In this document: positions 26,397 through 36,451 of the stretch, piece after piece | Position numbering within the stretch: the first letter of the stretch is position 1 | Layout of the letters: every line of letters begins with the position of its first letter | Assembly (NCBI GenBank): GCA_934293575.1 | Contig: CAKQYU010000007.1 | Span: forward strand, 1 to 64,000 | Direction: 5' to 3' | Length of the DNA stretch: 64,000 nt | Source: an uncultured Lachnospiraceae bacterium | Lineage (GTDB): Bacteria; Bacillota; Clostridia; Lachnospirales; Lachnospiraceae | Made by a program: the position numbers and the translations under genes | The notes under the pieces: model-generated | The model's database searches: none | What the model was told of the DNA's origin: nothing | Seen by the model: only the letters and a program-made list of their open reading frames with translations

Positions 26397-26438
26397 AAAG
26401 GCTCCCTGCATAAACTTCTTATACGGGGAGCTTTTTTT
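26397..26438 (+). terminator. Terminator of cstA
   Basis: AAAGGCTCCC pairs with GGGGAGCTTT (one bulge) and is followed by seven T. It begins 11 bases past the cstA stop codon. Confidence 0.88.
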
Positions 26439-26460
26439 ATAAAGTATTTACCAAAAATAA

Positions 26461-27135
26461 TTATCGGAATGTCTTCAGATACAGTTTTTGTTCATCAGTA
26501 ATCCGATAACTTTCAACTGCCTTCTGAATTGTCTTTTTATGCACCCAGTCGGACAAACGGTGCTGTTCAATATAACCGACTGCCATATCCCATTGTTTTG
26601 CCAATGCCGTAGCAAAATACCAGGCAATCATCATATTCACATAGTATTCTTCCGACCGTACCCCGGCAACCATTTCCATATATTCCGGTTTAAAGTCATC
26701 CTCAAGATACAACCGCATCAATAATCCAATTCCGTATCGGATGGTATACGTCTCTTTTGAAGAGATCCATTTCTTAATTTCTATAAGCAGTGCATCCTTA
26801 TTCTTTGCAAAACATTTCGGTACCGGAAAATCACAGGTTGCCCAGTTGTCAACATACGGAAGAAATCGTTTTATCTCCGTTATACAACGTTCATAATCCT
26901 TCAAATCGGATATCAACATCATATGCAGATTATTCTCTTCATAATAGGTATGCGGCAATTGTGCCAGAAATTGTTCTACCCCTTCCTCCTTTGCAAATTC
27001 CTTTTTGAACTGCCGAAGAATGGGAGTCCGGATACCGATAATGTTTTCGGGCGAAATATCCGGTATCAGTTTCGCATGAAACTCCCGATACGCATTATCC
27101 TGTAATTGAAACAATCTCTTCTGTAATTCCGTCAT
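26461..27135 (-). CDS. DNA alkylation repair protein, AlkD-like
   Basis: A 224-residue all-helical protein built of HEAT-like repeats, the fold of AlkC/AlkD DNA glycosylases that release alkylated bases such as 3-methyladenine or 7-methylguanine. The conserved NWATCDFPVPK block (about residue 95-105) holds the Trp and Asp of the active site, and IRTPILRQFKKEFAKE near the N-terminus is typical. I use the ATG at 27135, with GAGG eight bases upstream, in place of the ATG six codons further up. The gene ends 20 bases from the cstA terminator in convergent orientation and starts 36 bases after bglA. Confidence 0.88.
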   Translation of the reverse strand: MTELQKRLFQLQDNAYREFHAKLIPDISPENIIGIRTPILRQFKKEFAKEEGVEQFLAQLPHTYYEENNLHMMLISDLKDYERCITEIKRFLPYVDNWATCDFPVPKCFAKNKDALLIEIKKWISSKETYTIRYGIGLLMRLYLEDDFKPEYMEMVAGVRSEEYYVNMMIAWYFATALAKQWDMAVGYIEQHRLSDWVHKKTIQKAVESYRITDEQKLYLKTFR

Positions 27136-27171
27136 AAGCACTACCTCATCCAAAATAAATCGCTAAATCAT

Positions 27172-30481
<3,310 letters not shown>

Positions 30482-30513
30482 AATGTTTTCCCCTTTCTTT
30501 TGTGAAAATAAAA

Positions 30514-30585
30514 ATGACCCGAAACAGACACAGTGCATTCAACACTGTATCGTTCGAGTCATGCCTGGTCGCACCAGTAACACCT
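30514..30585 (-). promoter_or_regulatory. RAT antiterminator site and terminator before bglP
   Basis: Read on minus, GGTGTTACTGGTGCGACCAG-GCATGAC is a LicT/BglG-type ribonucleic antiterminator beginning directly after the bglG stop. Its 3' part overlaps the first arm of a terminator, ATGACTCG pairing with CGGGTCAT (one wobble), followed by TTTTATTTT. BglG bound to the site would hold the terminator open. Confidence 0.88.
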
Positions 30586-31419
30586 TTATGCTTTTTTACC
30601 GATTCGGTTTAAATGAAGGGTAAGATATAAAATCTCTCCCTGGCTGATATCCCAGTTATATGTCTTTTTTAGGAAATCAGCAATTTTTAAGGAACATTTA
30701 TAATCGTCCTTACAACTTAACTTCACAGCCTCAGCAACTGCTTCATCAATATCTAACACTTCGCCTTTCATCTGACGTTGTACAAAATATCGTATATGAG
30801 AAATAAACCGACGGACATCAAAATCGTCCTCTTTGAATTCTCTCTTATAATATATCTTGCAGATATTTAAGATGTTCTGAATTATCTTTGTTCCAAGAAT
30901 TGTATTTTGCATACCCTCTAAGTTCAGGTTTGCATTAATAAAATGCAATGCAATAAATGCCGCTTCCTGCTCCGGAATTTCTGTATTGAATTTCTTTTGC
31001 AAATCCTCCACAACAGTCATCGCATACCGATACTCTTTGGGATAAATCAATTTAATATCCCATTCAAGCGGTGATACAAAATACACACCTTCTTTTACAC
31101 GTTCCAACATCATTCCCAGGTGATCTGATAAAGTTAATAAAATGCTATCGTTGCAATGGTATCCTAATTGTTGTTCACCCCGCTTGATAATATCGCTGGC
31201 CAATTCGAGATTATCTAGCGAAATACGTTCCAACAGCCGGCTAAAGTCCTTGTGTCCTTTTTCACCATCCAGAACGAAAAATTTTTCCACACTATTCCGG
31301 TTGACAGAATCTCCGGCTTTCATTCCAAATGCAACCCCACTTCCCATAACAACTGCTTCCTGATGGTTATCATCATATACCAACGCTACATTATTGTTCA
31401 GTGCCTTAATCAGCTCCAT
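30586..31419 (-). CDS. bglG: Transcription antiterminator, BglG/LicT family
   Basis: A 277-residue RNA-binding regulator. The CAT domain is at residues 1-58 (MELIKALNNNVALVYDD, GSGVAFGMKAGD), followed by two PTS regulation domains. PRD1 has His in LLTLSDHLGMML and in AAFIALHFINAN; PRD2 has His in RFISHIRYFVQR and ILYLTLHLNRIG. These are sites for phosphorylation by HPr and the cognate EII, so it is active when the sugar drains phosphate away. GGAGGGCAGGAG precedes the ATG at 31419. It is preceded by one RAT switch and followed by another, giving positive autoregulation. Confidence 0.94.
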   Translation of the reverse strand: MELIKALNNNVALVYDDNHQEAVVMGSGVAFGMKAGDSVNRNSVEKFFVLDGEKGHKDFSRLLERISLDNLELASDIIKRGEQQLGYHCNDSILLTLSDHLGMMLERVKEGVYFVSPLEWDIKLIYPKEYRYAMTVVEDLQKKFNTEIPEQEAAFIALHFINANLNLEGMQNTILGTKIIQNILNICKIYYKREFKEDDFDVRRFISHIRYFVQRQMKGEVLDIDEAVAEAVKLSCKDDYKCSLKIADFLKKTYNWDISQGEILYLTLHLNRIGKKA

Positions 31420-31470
31420 TGCTCCTGCCCTCCTCTCCTTCTCCGTTATCTTTCGTATATTCTCAGATAT

Positions 31471-31536
31471 ACAAAAAGGCACAACCAAAAAACGTATCTA
31501 ACGTATATGGTCATGCCTGCTTTATCAGTAACACTC
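31471..31536 (-). promoter_or_regulatory. RAT antiterminator site and terminator before bglG
   Basis: On minus, GAGTGTTACTGATAAAGCAG-GCATGACC (31536-31509) forms a RAT hairpin. Its tail overlaps GGCATGACC, which pairs with GGTTGTGCC (31486-31478; two wobbles), followed by TTTTT. Same switch design as before bglP. Confidence 0.88.
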
Positions 31537-31543
31537 TTCTTTG

Positions 31544-31572
31544 ATTATAAATTGAACCGACAAATATGTCAA
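31544..31572 (-). promoter_or_regulatory. Promoter of the bgl operon
   Basis: On minus, perfect TTGACA (31572-31567), 17 bases, perfect TATAAT (31549-31544). Transcription would start just before the RAT site. So strong a promoter fits control by termination in place of initiation. A catabolite-response element was not obvious. Confidence 0.88.
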
Positions 31573-31587
31573 TGCAAATTTTTGTTT

Positions 31588-32232
31588 TTATTTGGTTCCA
31601 AAGATTCTGTCTCCGGCGTCACCAAGACCCGGACAAATATATGCATCCTTATTCAATCCGCGATCCAAATGTCCTACATAAATCTGAATATCCGGATGTT
31701 CCTCATGCAATCTTTGAAGTCCTTCCGGTGCGGCAATGATACACATGAATTTGATATTCTGACCACCTGATTTCTTAATCTGGTTAATGGCATCCACTGC
31801 AGAACCTCCTGTTGCAAGCATCGGATCGGTTACAACAATGGTACGTTCTTCAATCGGATGTGGCAGCTTACAATAATACGGAACCGGTTCAAAGGATTCT
31901 TCATTCCGGTACATTCCAATATGTCCAACCTTTGCGGAAGGTACTAAAGATAACACACCCGGCACCATACCAAGTCCCGCTCTTAAGATTGGTACAATTG
32001 CTAACTTACGTCCGGAAAGCACCGGTGTCATACAGGTTTCCAATGGGGTATCTATCTCAACATCTTCCATCGGAAGGTCTGCTAATGCTTCATATCCCTC
32101 TAACATGGCAATCTCTTCTACCAGTTTTCGAAATTCATTCGTTCCTGTTGTCTTATCCCTTAATCTTGAAATCTTATGCTGGATTAACGGATGGTCAAAT
32201 ATTACTATATTTTCTTCCTTTTCAAATTCCAT
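31588..32232 (-). CDS. upp: Uracil phosphoribosyltransferase
   Basis: A 214-residue salvage enzyme that makes UMP from uracil and PRPP. The PRPP loop [17 protein letters not shown] is at about residue 130, with the family start [24 protein letters not shown] and the C-terminal uracil-binding [17 protein letters not shown]. Length equals the B. subtilis enzyme within a few residues. It reads in the same direction as the bgl operon and ends 16 bases before the bgl promoter, with no clear terminator of its own. Housekeeping gene; no sign of transfer. Confidence 0.96.
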   Translation of the reverse strand: MEFEKEENIVIFDHPLIQHKISRLRDKTTGTNEFRKLVEEIAMLEGYEALADLPMEDVEIDTPLETCMTPVLSGRKLAIVPILRAGLGMVPGVLSLVPSAKVGHIGMYRNEESFEPVPYYCKLPHPIEERTIVVTDPMLATGGSAVDAINQIKKSGGQNIKFMCIIAAPEGLQRLHEEHPDIQIYVGHLDRGLNKDAYICPGLGDAGDRIFGTK

Positions 32233-32307
32233 CGTCTAATCTCCTTTTAATCTTCTATCTATTATTGTATGAATATAAAATAATTGTATCATAAGAGCCT
32301 ATCAATT

Positions 32308-33465
32308 TCATCTATAATTTTTTTTATATTCCTGATGAAATTTTTCCTTATCTTCATACATTACTTTATCCATATCCCGTAGGAAATCATCCAGTTTCCG
32401 GTGTGTTTTTAAATACTTTGTATATCCCATGGAAAATGACAGTTGATACGGTTTTCTTCCGGTTTTATTATAATTTAATAGATTACTCCGGATCGTATCC
32501 ATCAACGAACAAACCTCTTCCTCTGTTTTGTTAATACAGAGGATAATAAACTCATCACCGGCAAATCGGATAACCGTATCGGATATATCCACCCACTGGG
32601 AAAGCAGCTTTCCGACTGTACGGATAGCATCATCACCAACGGTATGTCCCAACGTATCATTAATCTTTTTGAAAAAATTTATATCCATCATAATTCCATA
32701 GATACGGTAATCTTTCTTTAACTGTATCTGTTGAAAAGAAAATTCCAGATATTTTCGATTATATAATCCGGACAGATCATCTACAAAGGATTCTTCTTTC
32801 TGTAACTGCATTTCAACAAGCAAAAGAGCAATTGCAACGGAAAACCATCCCATTGCCGTTCCGTAGTTCATTCCCTGCACCAGCGTTCCGATGATACACG
32901 GCAGTACGAATGTATATACCGGAAAAAAGTGAATCTGGCTGCCCTTGTATTTTGCTATGTAGACAATCACAATACTGTATAAATAATAAAATGTAACAAA
33001 CAGATACACCATCAGACTCAGGCTTCCTCTTATATATACATTGTCTTTGGAGATTGAAAAATACAGGTCTGTTCCAAAGCAATCACATCCTACACAGACT
33101 AAGCTGATCAGCACCGGCACCATCAATATCCGTGCCCTTTTATAGACACGCTTCATACTATGATATACCTTGAATTCAACAAATAAACACCACATATATC
33201 CGGTAAAAATAACAGAAAAAATTAAAAAGGCATTCGACAGAACCTGAAGAACATAAATCAGTTTCCCGGGTTTTCCATCTACCCAAAAAGAAATCGTCTC
33301 TAAAACAAGAGCAACAAGATTTATTAAAACTATCGTATTAGATAAATCCTCGCCAACCCTTTTGGATGTTTTATTGGCACGTTTAGACATGAGTAAACTC
33401 AACAAGCAAAAAACACCTGTACCATTTACAATTATAATTTCGGTAAGATTAATCGGACTATTCAT
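32308..33465 (-). CDS. Membrane diguanylate cyclase (GGDEF)
   Basis: A 385-residue protein. The first 215 residues hold six to seven hydrophobic segments forming an unassigned membrane sensor. The C-terminal GGDEF domain (about 220-380) has LYNRKYLEF, MMDINFFKKINDTLGHTVGDD and the active loop RFAGDEFIIL; AGDEF is an accepted active form. There is no R-x-x-D inhibitory site five residues before it (VDISD), so product inhibition is not expected at that site. GGGAGGGC precedes the ATG. Together with the GGDEF-EAL protein at 21073 it gives the window both halves of c-di-GMP turnover, although they are not linked in an operon. Confidence 0.9.
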   Translation of the reverse strand: MNSPINLTEIIIVNGTGVFCLLSLLMSKRANKTSKRVGEDLSNTIVLINLVALVLETISFWVDGKPGKLIYVLQVLSNAFLIFSVIFTGYMWCLFVEFKVYHSMKRVYKRARILMVPVLISLVCVGCDCFGTDLYFSISKDNVYIRGSLSLMVYLFVTFYYLYSIVIVYIAKYKGSQIHFFPVYTFVLPCIIGTLVQGMNYGTAMGWFSVAIALLLVEMQLQKEESFVDDLSGLYNRKYLEFSFQQIQLKKDYRIYGIMMDINFFKKINDTLGHTVGDDAIRTVGKLLSQWVDISDTVIRFAGDEFIILCINKTEEEVCSLMDTIRSNLLNYNKTGRKPYQLSFSMGYTKYLKTHRKLDDFLRDMDKVMYEDKEKFHQEYKKNYR

Positions 33466-33558
33466 TCTGCCCTCCCTGACCCTGTAACAGTCATCAATAA
33501 ATTCTCATATACACTCTAATTATACTCATATGAAACAGATTATATCACATTTGAGGAT

Positions 33559-33678
33559 TTATTGCCAATTTGTCAGAAAGGATATCGGCTCATAGATTGT
33601 TGCAGGCTGTCGTTCCAAAAACTCTTTATAAAATTTTAACTGCGGACAATTTATATCCGTCACTTCTGTTATCTGCAT
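33559..33678 (-). pseudogene. Truncated 5' end of a TrmH-family rRNA/tRNA methyltransferase gene (putative)
   Basis: A 39-codon frame with ATG and a good ribosome site (AAGGGGAT, 5 bases upstream), 10 bases after the oxidoreductase stop. The peptide starts MQITEVTDINCPQLKFY and contains a later YEP. From memory, TrmH/SpoU-type methyltransferases of Lachnospiraceae start in the same way (E-I/V-T-D-I...P-E-L..Y, then ..EP...FIAESPKVI). Here the similarity stops after EP and a stop follows nine residues later, so nearly the whole SPOUT domain is missing. It may be a decaying remnant or a small protein of its own. The match is by eye only. Confidence 0.4.
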
Positions 33679-33688
33679 GTTATCCCCT

Positions 33689-34669
33689 TTATTTTCCTTC
33701 TTCCTCCGGGTAATAGAAGCCCCACTCTCTTCGGAATGTTGTCATCATATCCATTACATCCTTTGTGTAATCAAGATGCATGATATCCGTATCTCCCAAA
33801 ATTGCACACTCCATATCCGCAAGCTCATAGGCAAGGGCATCTGCATTTTTACCGGCTTTCACAACCTCTTGTTCTCCGGATTTTGTATCGGTAATAACTG
33901 CCTCCCAGGCTCTTGGATATTCCATAATCTCAATAAAACCTTTTTCGCAGGAAATCATACCCCGCTTTGGCTGCTTTGAATGAAGGGACAACATAACCGA
34001 CGCCATCTGCCCCTTTTGATTCATCAGCAACAATCCCGCCTGTTCATCTACGCCGGTAGGTGCCGCCTTTACCTGCGATACCAGTCTGTCCGGTGCTTCC
34101 TCCATAAACCAACGAATAAAGGAAAGTGCGTACACTCCGATATCCAGCATGGCACCTCCTGCAAGATTCCGGTTAAAGAATCGATTATTCATATCGTATT
34201 CCTTGAAGCTTCCAAAATTCATGGTTATCAGATTCACCTCTCCAAGTTTTCCCGATTCTAAAATTTCTTTTAGCTTCTTATAAATCGGCATATGATAAAT
34301 GGTCATTGCCTCTCCGATTACAACACCCTTTTCTTTTGCCAGCAAAATCGCCTCATCCAGTTCGTCGCTGTTTAAGGCGATGGATTTTTCCACCAGAATG
34401 TGCTTTCCGTTTTCAATTGCTTTCTTCATAAATTCGATATGGGTATTGTGGGGTGTCGTAATATAGATTACATCAACCTCCGGATCCGTAAATACATCAT
34501 TCATATCATCATATACTTTTGCAATGTTATATTTCTTTGCAAAATCAACCGCCTTTTCATGGGTACGATTTGCAACCGCATATATATTTCTTCCATTTTT
34601 ATTCAATGCCTGTGCCATTTCATTTGCAATCACACCGGTTCCTAATACTGCCCATTTCATTTCCCTCAT
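33689..34669 (-). CDS. Gfo/Idh/MocA family oxidoreductase
   Basis: A 326-residue NAD(P)-dependent sugar-type dehydrogenase. The N-terminal Rossmann fold has WAVLGTGVIANEMAQAL, then DVIYITTPHNTHIEFMKKAIENGKHILVEKSIALN, where EKS corresponds to the EKP motif with its catalytic Lys. The C-terminal domain (about 125-320) has GGAMLDIGVYALSFIRWF, with Asp and Tyr in place of the usual D-x-G-x-H, as in the dihydrodiol-dehydrogenase-like branch. GGAGG lies 7 bases before the ATG. It may be co-transcribed with the short remnant that follows. Substrate unknown. Confidence 0.92.
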   Translation of the reverse strand: MREMKWAVLGTGVIANEMAQALNKNGRNIYAVANRTHEKAVDFAKKYNIAKVYDDMNDVFTDPEVDVIYITTPHNTHIEFMKKAIENGKHILVEKSIALNSDELDEAILLAKEKGVVIGEAMTIYHMPIYKKLKEILESGKLGEVNLITMNFGSFKEYDMNNRFFNRNLAGGAMLDIGVYALSFIRWFMEEAPDRLVSQVKAAPTGVDEQAGLLLMNQKGQMASVMLSLHSKQPKRGMISCEKGFIEIMEYPRAWEAVITDTKSGEQEVVKAGKNADALAYELADMECAILGDTDIMHLDYTKDVMDMMTTFRREWGFYYPEEEGK

Positions 34670-34730
34670 AACACTTCCTCCGTATTCCTTTCCTCTTCAT
34701 TTACAGTATATAAGAAATATTTCTATCATT

Positions 34731-36125
34731 TTATACAATATGGATTAACTGAATCAGTAATATCCATGCAAGTCCATAATAAGTTACAACCGCAACCAAA
34801 TCGTTCACCGTTGTAATCAGCGGTCCGGAAGCCACAGCCGGATCCACTTTAATCTTGTTAAAAAGGATTGGAACTAACGTTCCTACAAGGCTTGAAATAA
34901 TAATCGCCACAAGAAGGGAAATTCCGACACATCCGGAAACCAAAAATGCATTTCCTACGGAATAACCCTTAAACAGGGCAATGTAAATTCCAAGGCAGAC
35001 CAAAGCAAGGATTCCAAGTAATGCTCCGTTACAAAATCCTACTTTCATTTCCTTCATGGTCAAACGGAATTTATCTTTTCCATTCAGATTTTCATCCATT
35101 AACACACGGATGGTAACCGCAAGAGACTGGGTTCCCACATTACCTGCCATATCAAGTATCAATGACTGGAAGCAGATAACAACCGGCAATACTGCAACAA
35201 CACCTTCAAAAGCACCGACTACCGTAGATACGCCCATTCCAAGGAAAAGCAGAATAACTAACCATGGCAGACGTTTTTTCATACTTTCCCTTGTGGTCTC
35301 TTCTAAATCCTCTTCCGCAGACAAACCGGCAAGCTTTGCATAATCCTCGCCCAATTCGTCATCCACTGCTTCTACAACATCCTGAGATGTAATAATACCG
35401 ATAATATGTCTTTTTTTATTCAAAACCGGAAGGGAATCTTCCGCATAATCTTTTATTTTTTCCAGACTGTCGGATATCTTTTCATTATCATACAAATACG
35501 GATAAGCATAACTGATCAGGGTATCTAAGTCTACATTTTCTCTTGCAATAATCAAATCCTTTAAATCAATGGCACCGCAGAAGCATTTCTTATCATCCAC
35601 AACATAAATGGTTGATATGTTATCATTTTCTCCTGCCTGCTGCACCAATTCATGCATTGCCTGACGCACGGTAATATTCTGCCTGATACAGATATAATTC
35701 GTTGTAATCAGACTTCCGATTTCATCATCATCATAGGAATTGATTAACTTGATATCCGTCTTTATTTCGTCATCAATCATGGGACGCAGCTTTACCCGGA
35801 CACTTTCATCAATATCCTCCCAGAGGTCAACGGCATCATCGGCATCCATTTCATTAATAATCTCTGCTAATTTATCAATTCCGATTTCTTCTATGTATTC
35901 TGACGGATTATCAATATAAGAAATTATCTCTGCCATCCATTTTGCATCCAAAGCACTGTACAAAAGATTTCTTTCCGCACGGTTTAAAAATTCAAGACTT
36001 TGTGCAATATCATTTTCATGATAATCCCGCAGCTGCTCCCGCATCTCTTCCATAGAATGAGATACCTTAACAATGTTTACGATTTCTTCTACATAAATTG
36101 GTTCTTTTAATACTTCTCTTCTCAC
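34731..36125 (-). CDS. mgtE: Magnesium transporter MgtE
   Basis: A 464-residue Mg2+ channel/transporter. Cytosolic N domain (residues 5-130, with MDADDAVDLWEDID), a CBS pair (about 135-260: ICIRQNITVRQAMHEL, IYVVDDKKCFCGAIDLKDLI, VLNKKRHIIGIITSQDVVEA), a connecting helix, and five membrane helices from about 290 (LPWLVILLFLGMGVSTVVGAFEG, DMAGNVGTQSLAVTIR, where the Asn/Gly segment and pore acids lie). The start is GTG at 36125 with GGAGG six bases upstream; the overlapping ATG is out of frame. A 25-codon leader peptide and a terminator precede it; there is no M-box. Confidence 0.95.
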   Translation of the reverse strand: MRREVLKEPIYVEEIVNIVKVSHSMEEMREQLRDYHENDIAQSLEFLNRAERNLLYSALDAKWMAEIISYIDNPSEYIEEIGIDKLAEIINEMDADDAVDLWEDIDESVRVKLRPMIDDEIKTDIKLINSYDDDEIGSLITTNYICIRQNITVRQAMHELVQQAGENDNISTIYVVDDKKCFCGAIDLKDLIIARENVDLDTLISYAYPYLYDNEKISDSLEKIKDYAEDSLPVLNKKRHIIGIITSQDVVEAVDDELGEDYAKLAGLSAEEDLEETTRESMKKRLPWLVILLFLGMGVSTVVGAFEGVVAVLPVVICFQSLILDMAGNVGTQSLAVTIRVLMDENLNGKDKFRLTMKEMKVGFCNGALLGILALVCLGIYIALFKGYSVGNAFLVSGCVGISLLVAIIISSLVGTLVPILFNKIKVDPAVASGPLITTVNDLVAVVTYYGLAWILLIQLIHIV

Positions 36126-36156
36126 ATTAAGCCTCCTTCTTCCCTAAAAAAGGGCA

Positions 36157-36297
36157 TAAAAAATCCATCATAATGCTACTGTTACACAAATACCAGTTGT
36201 GAACTCGTTCATAATGATGGATTACGGCTTACTATATATTCAAAATGACGCACCTACAGACAGTAGTAATAGCAACTCTGTCTACATCCATCATTAT
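36157..36297 (-). promoter_or_regulatory. Terminator/antiterminator switch before mgtE
   Basis: Three segments on the minus strand: A = ATAATGATGGAT (36297-36286, inside the leader gene), B = ATCCATCATTAT (36222-36211), C = ATTATGATGGAT (36174-36163). A and B are perfect complements over 12 bases. B and C pair with one mismatch, extended by ATG/CAT and an inner stem (GTTCACAA with TTGTGTAAC), and C runs into TTTTTT (36163-36158): an intrinsic terminator. Pairing A:B excludes B:C. A small hairpin AGACAG/CTGTCT lies between at the end of the leader gene and may pause polymerase. Confidence 0.85.
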
Positions 36298-36331
36298 ATG
36301 TACTTCGACTTCGACTATCACAACTATCCAT
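36254..36331 (-). CDS. mgtE leader peptide
   Basis: A 25-codon frame with AGGAGG eight bases before its ATG, beginning about 30 bases after the predicted transcript start. The peptide opens MDSCDSRSRSTYNDGC and ends in CYYYCL; it holds three Asp, three Arg and four Cys. Codons 12-16 overlap segment A of the attenuator, so ribosome position would decide whether A can pair with B. Early Asp codons recall the acidic starts of MgtL-type leader peptides in enterobacteria, in which ribosomes fall off at low Mg2+; that parallel is inference. Too short to match any family by eye. Confidence 0.75.
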   Translation of the reverse strand: MDSCDSRSRSTYNDGCRQSCYYYCL

Positions 36332-36368
36332 ATAATTCGCCTCCTTTATTCTTCAATCATCCTCGGTG

Positions 36369-36397
36369 ATTATAACACTATCAAAAGATGGGTTCAA
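36369..36397 (-). promoter_or_regulatory. Promoter of the mgtE leader transcript
   Basis: On minus, TTGAAC (36397-36392), 17 bases, TATAAT (36374-36369). The start point falls near 36362, and 236 bases separate it from the mgtE start codon. The bases 36398-36451 between it and the stop of the ABC permease hold nothing else that I can see. Confidence 0.8.
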
Positions 36398-36451
36398 GGC
36401 TTTCCGAAAATTTATCACTGCTGCCAAAAAATGTTACACCGCGATTCACGA

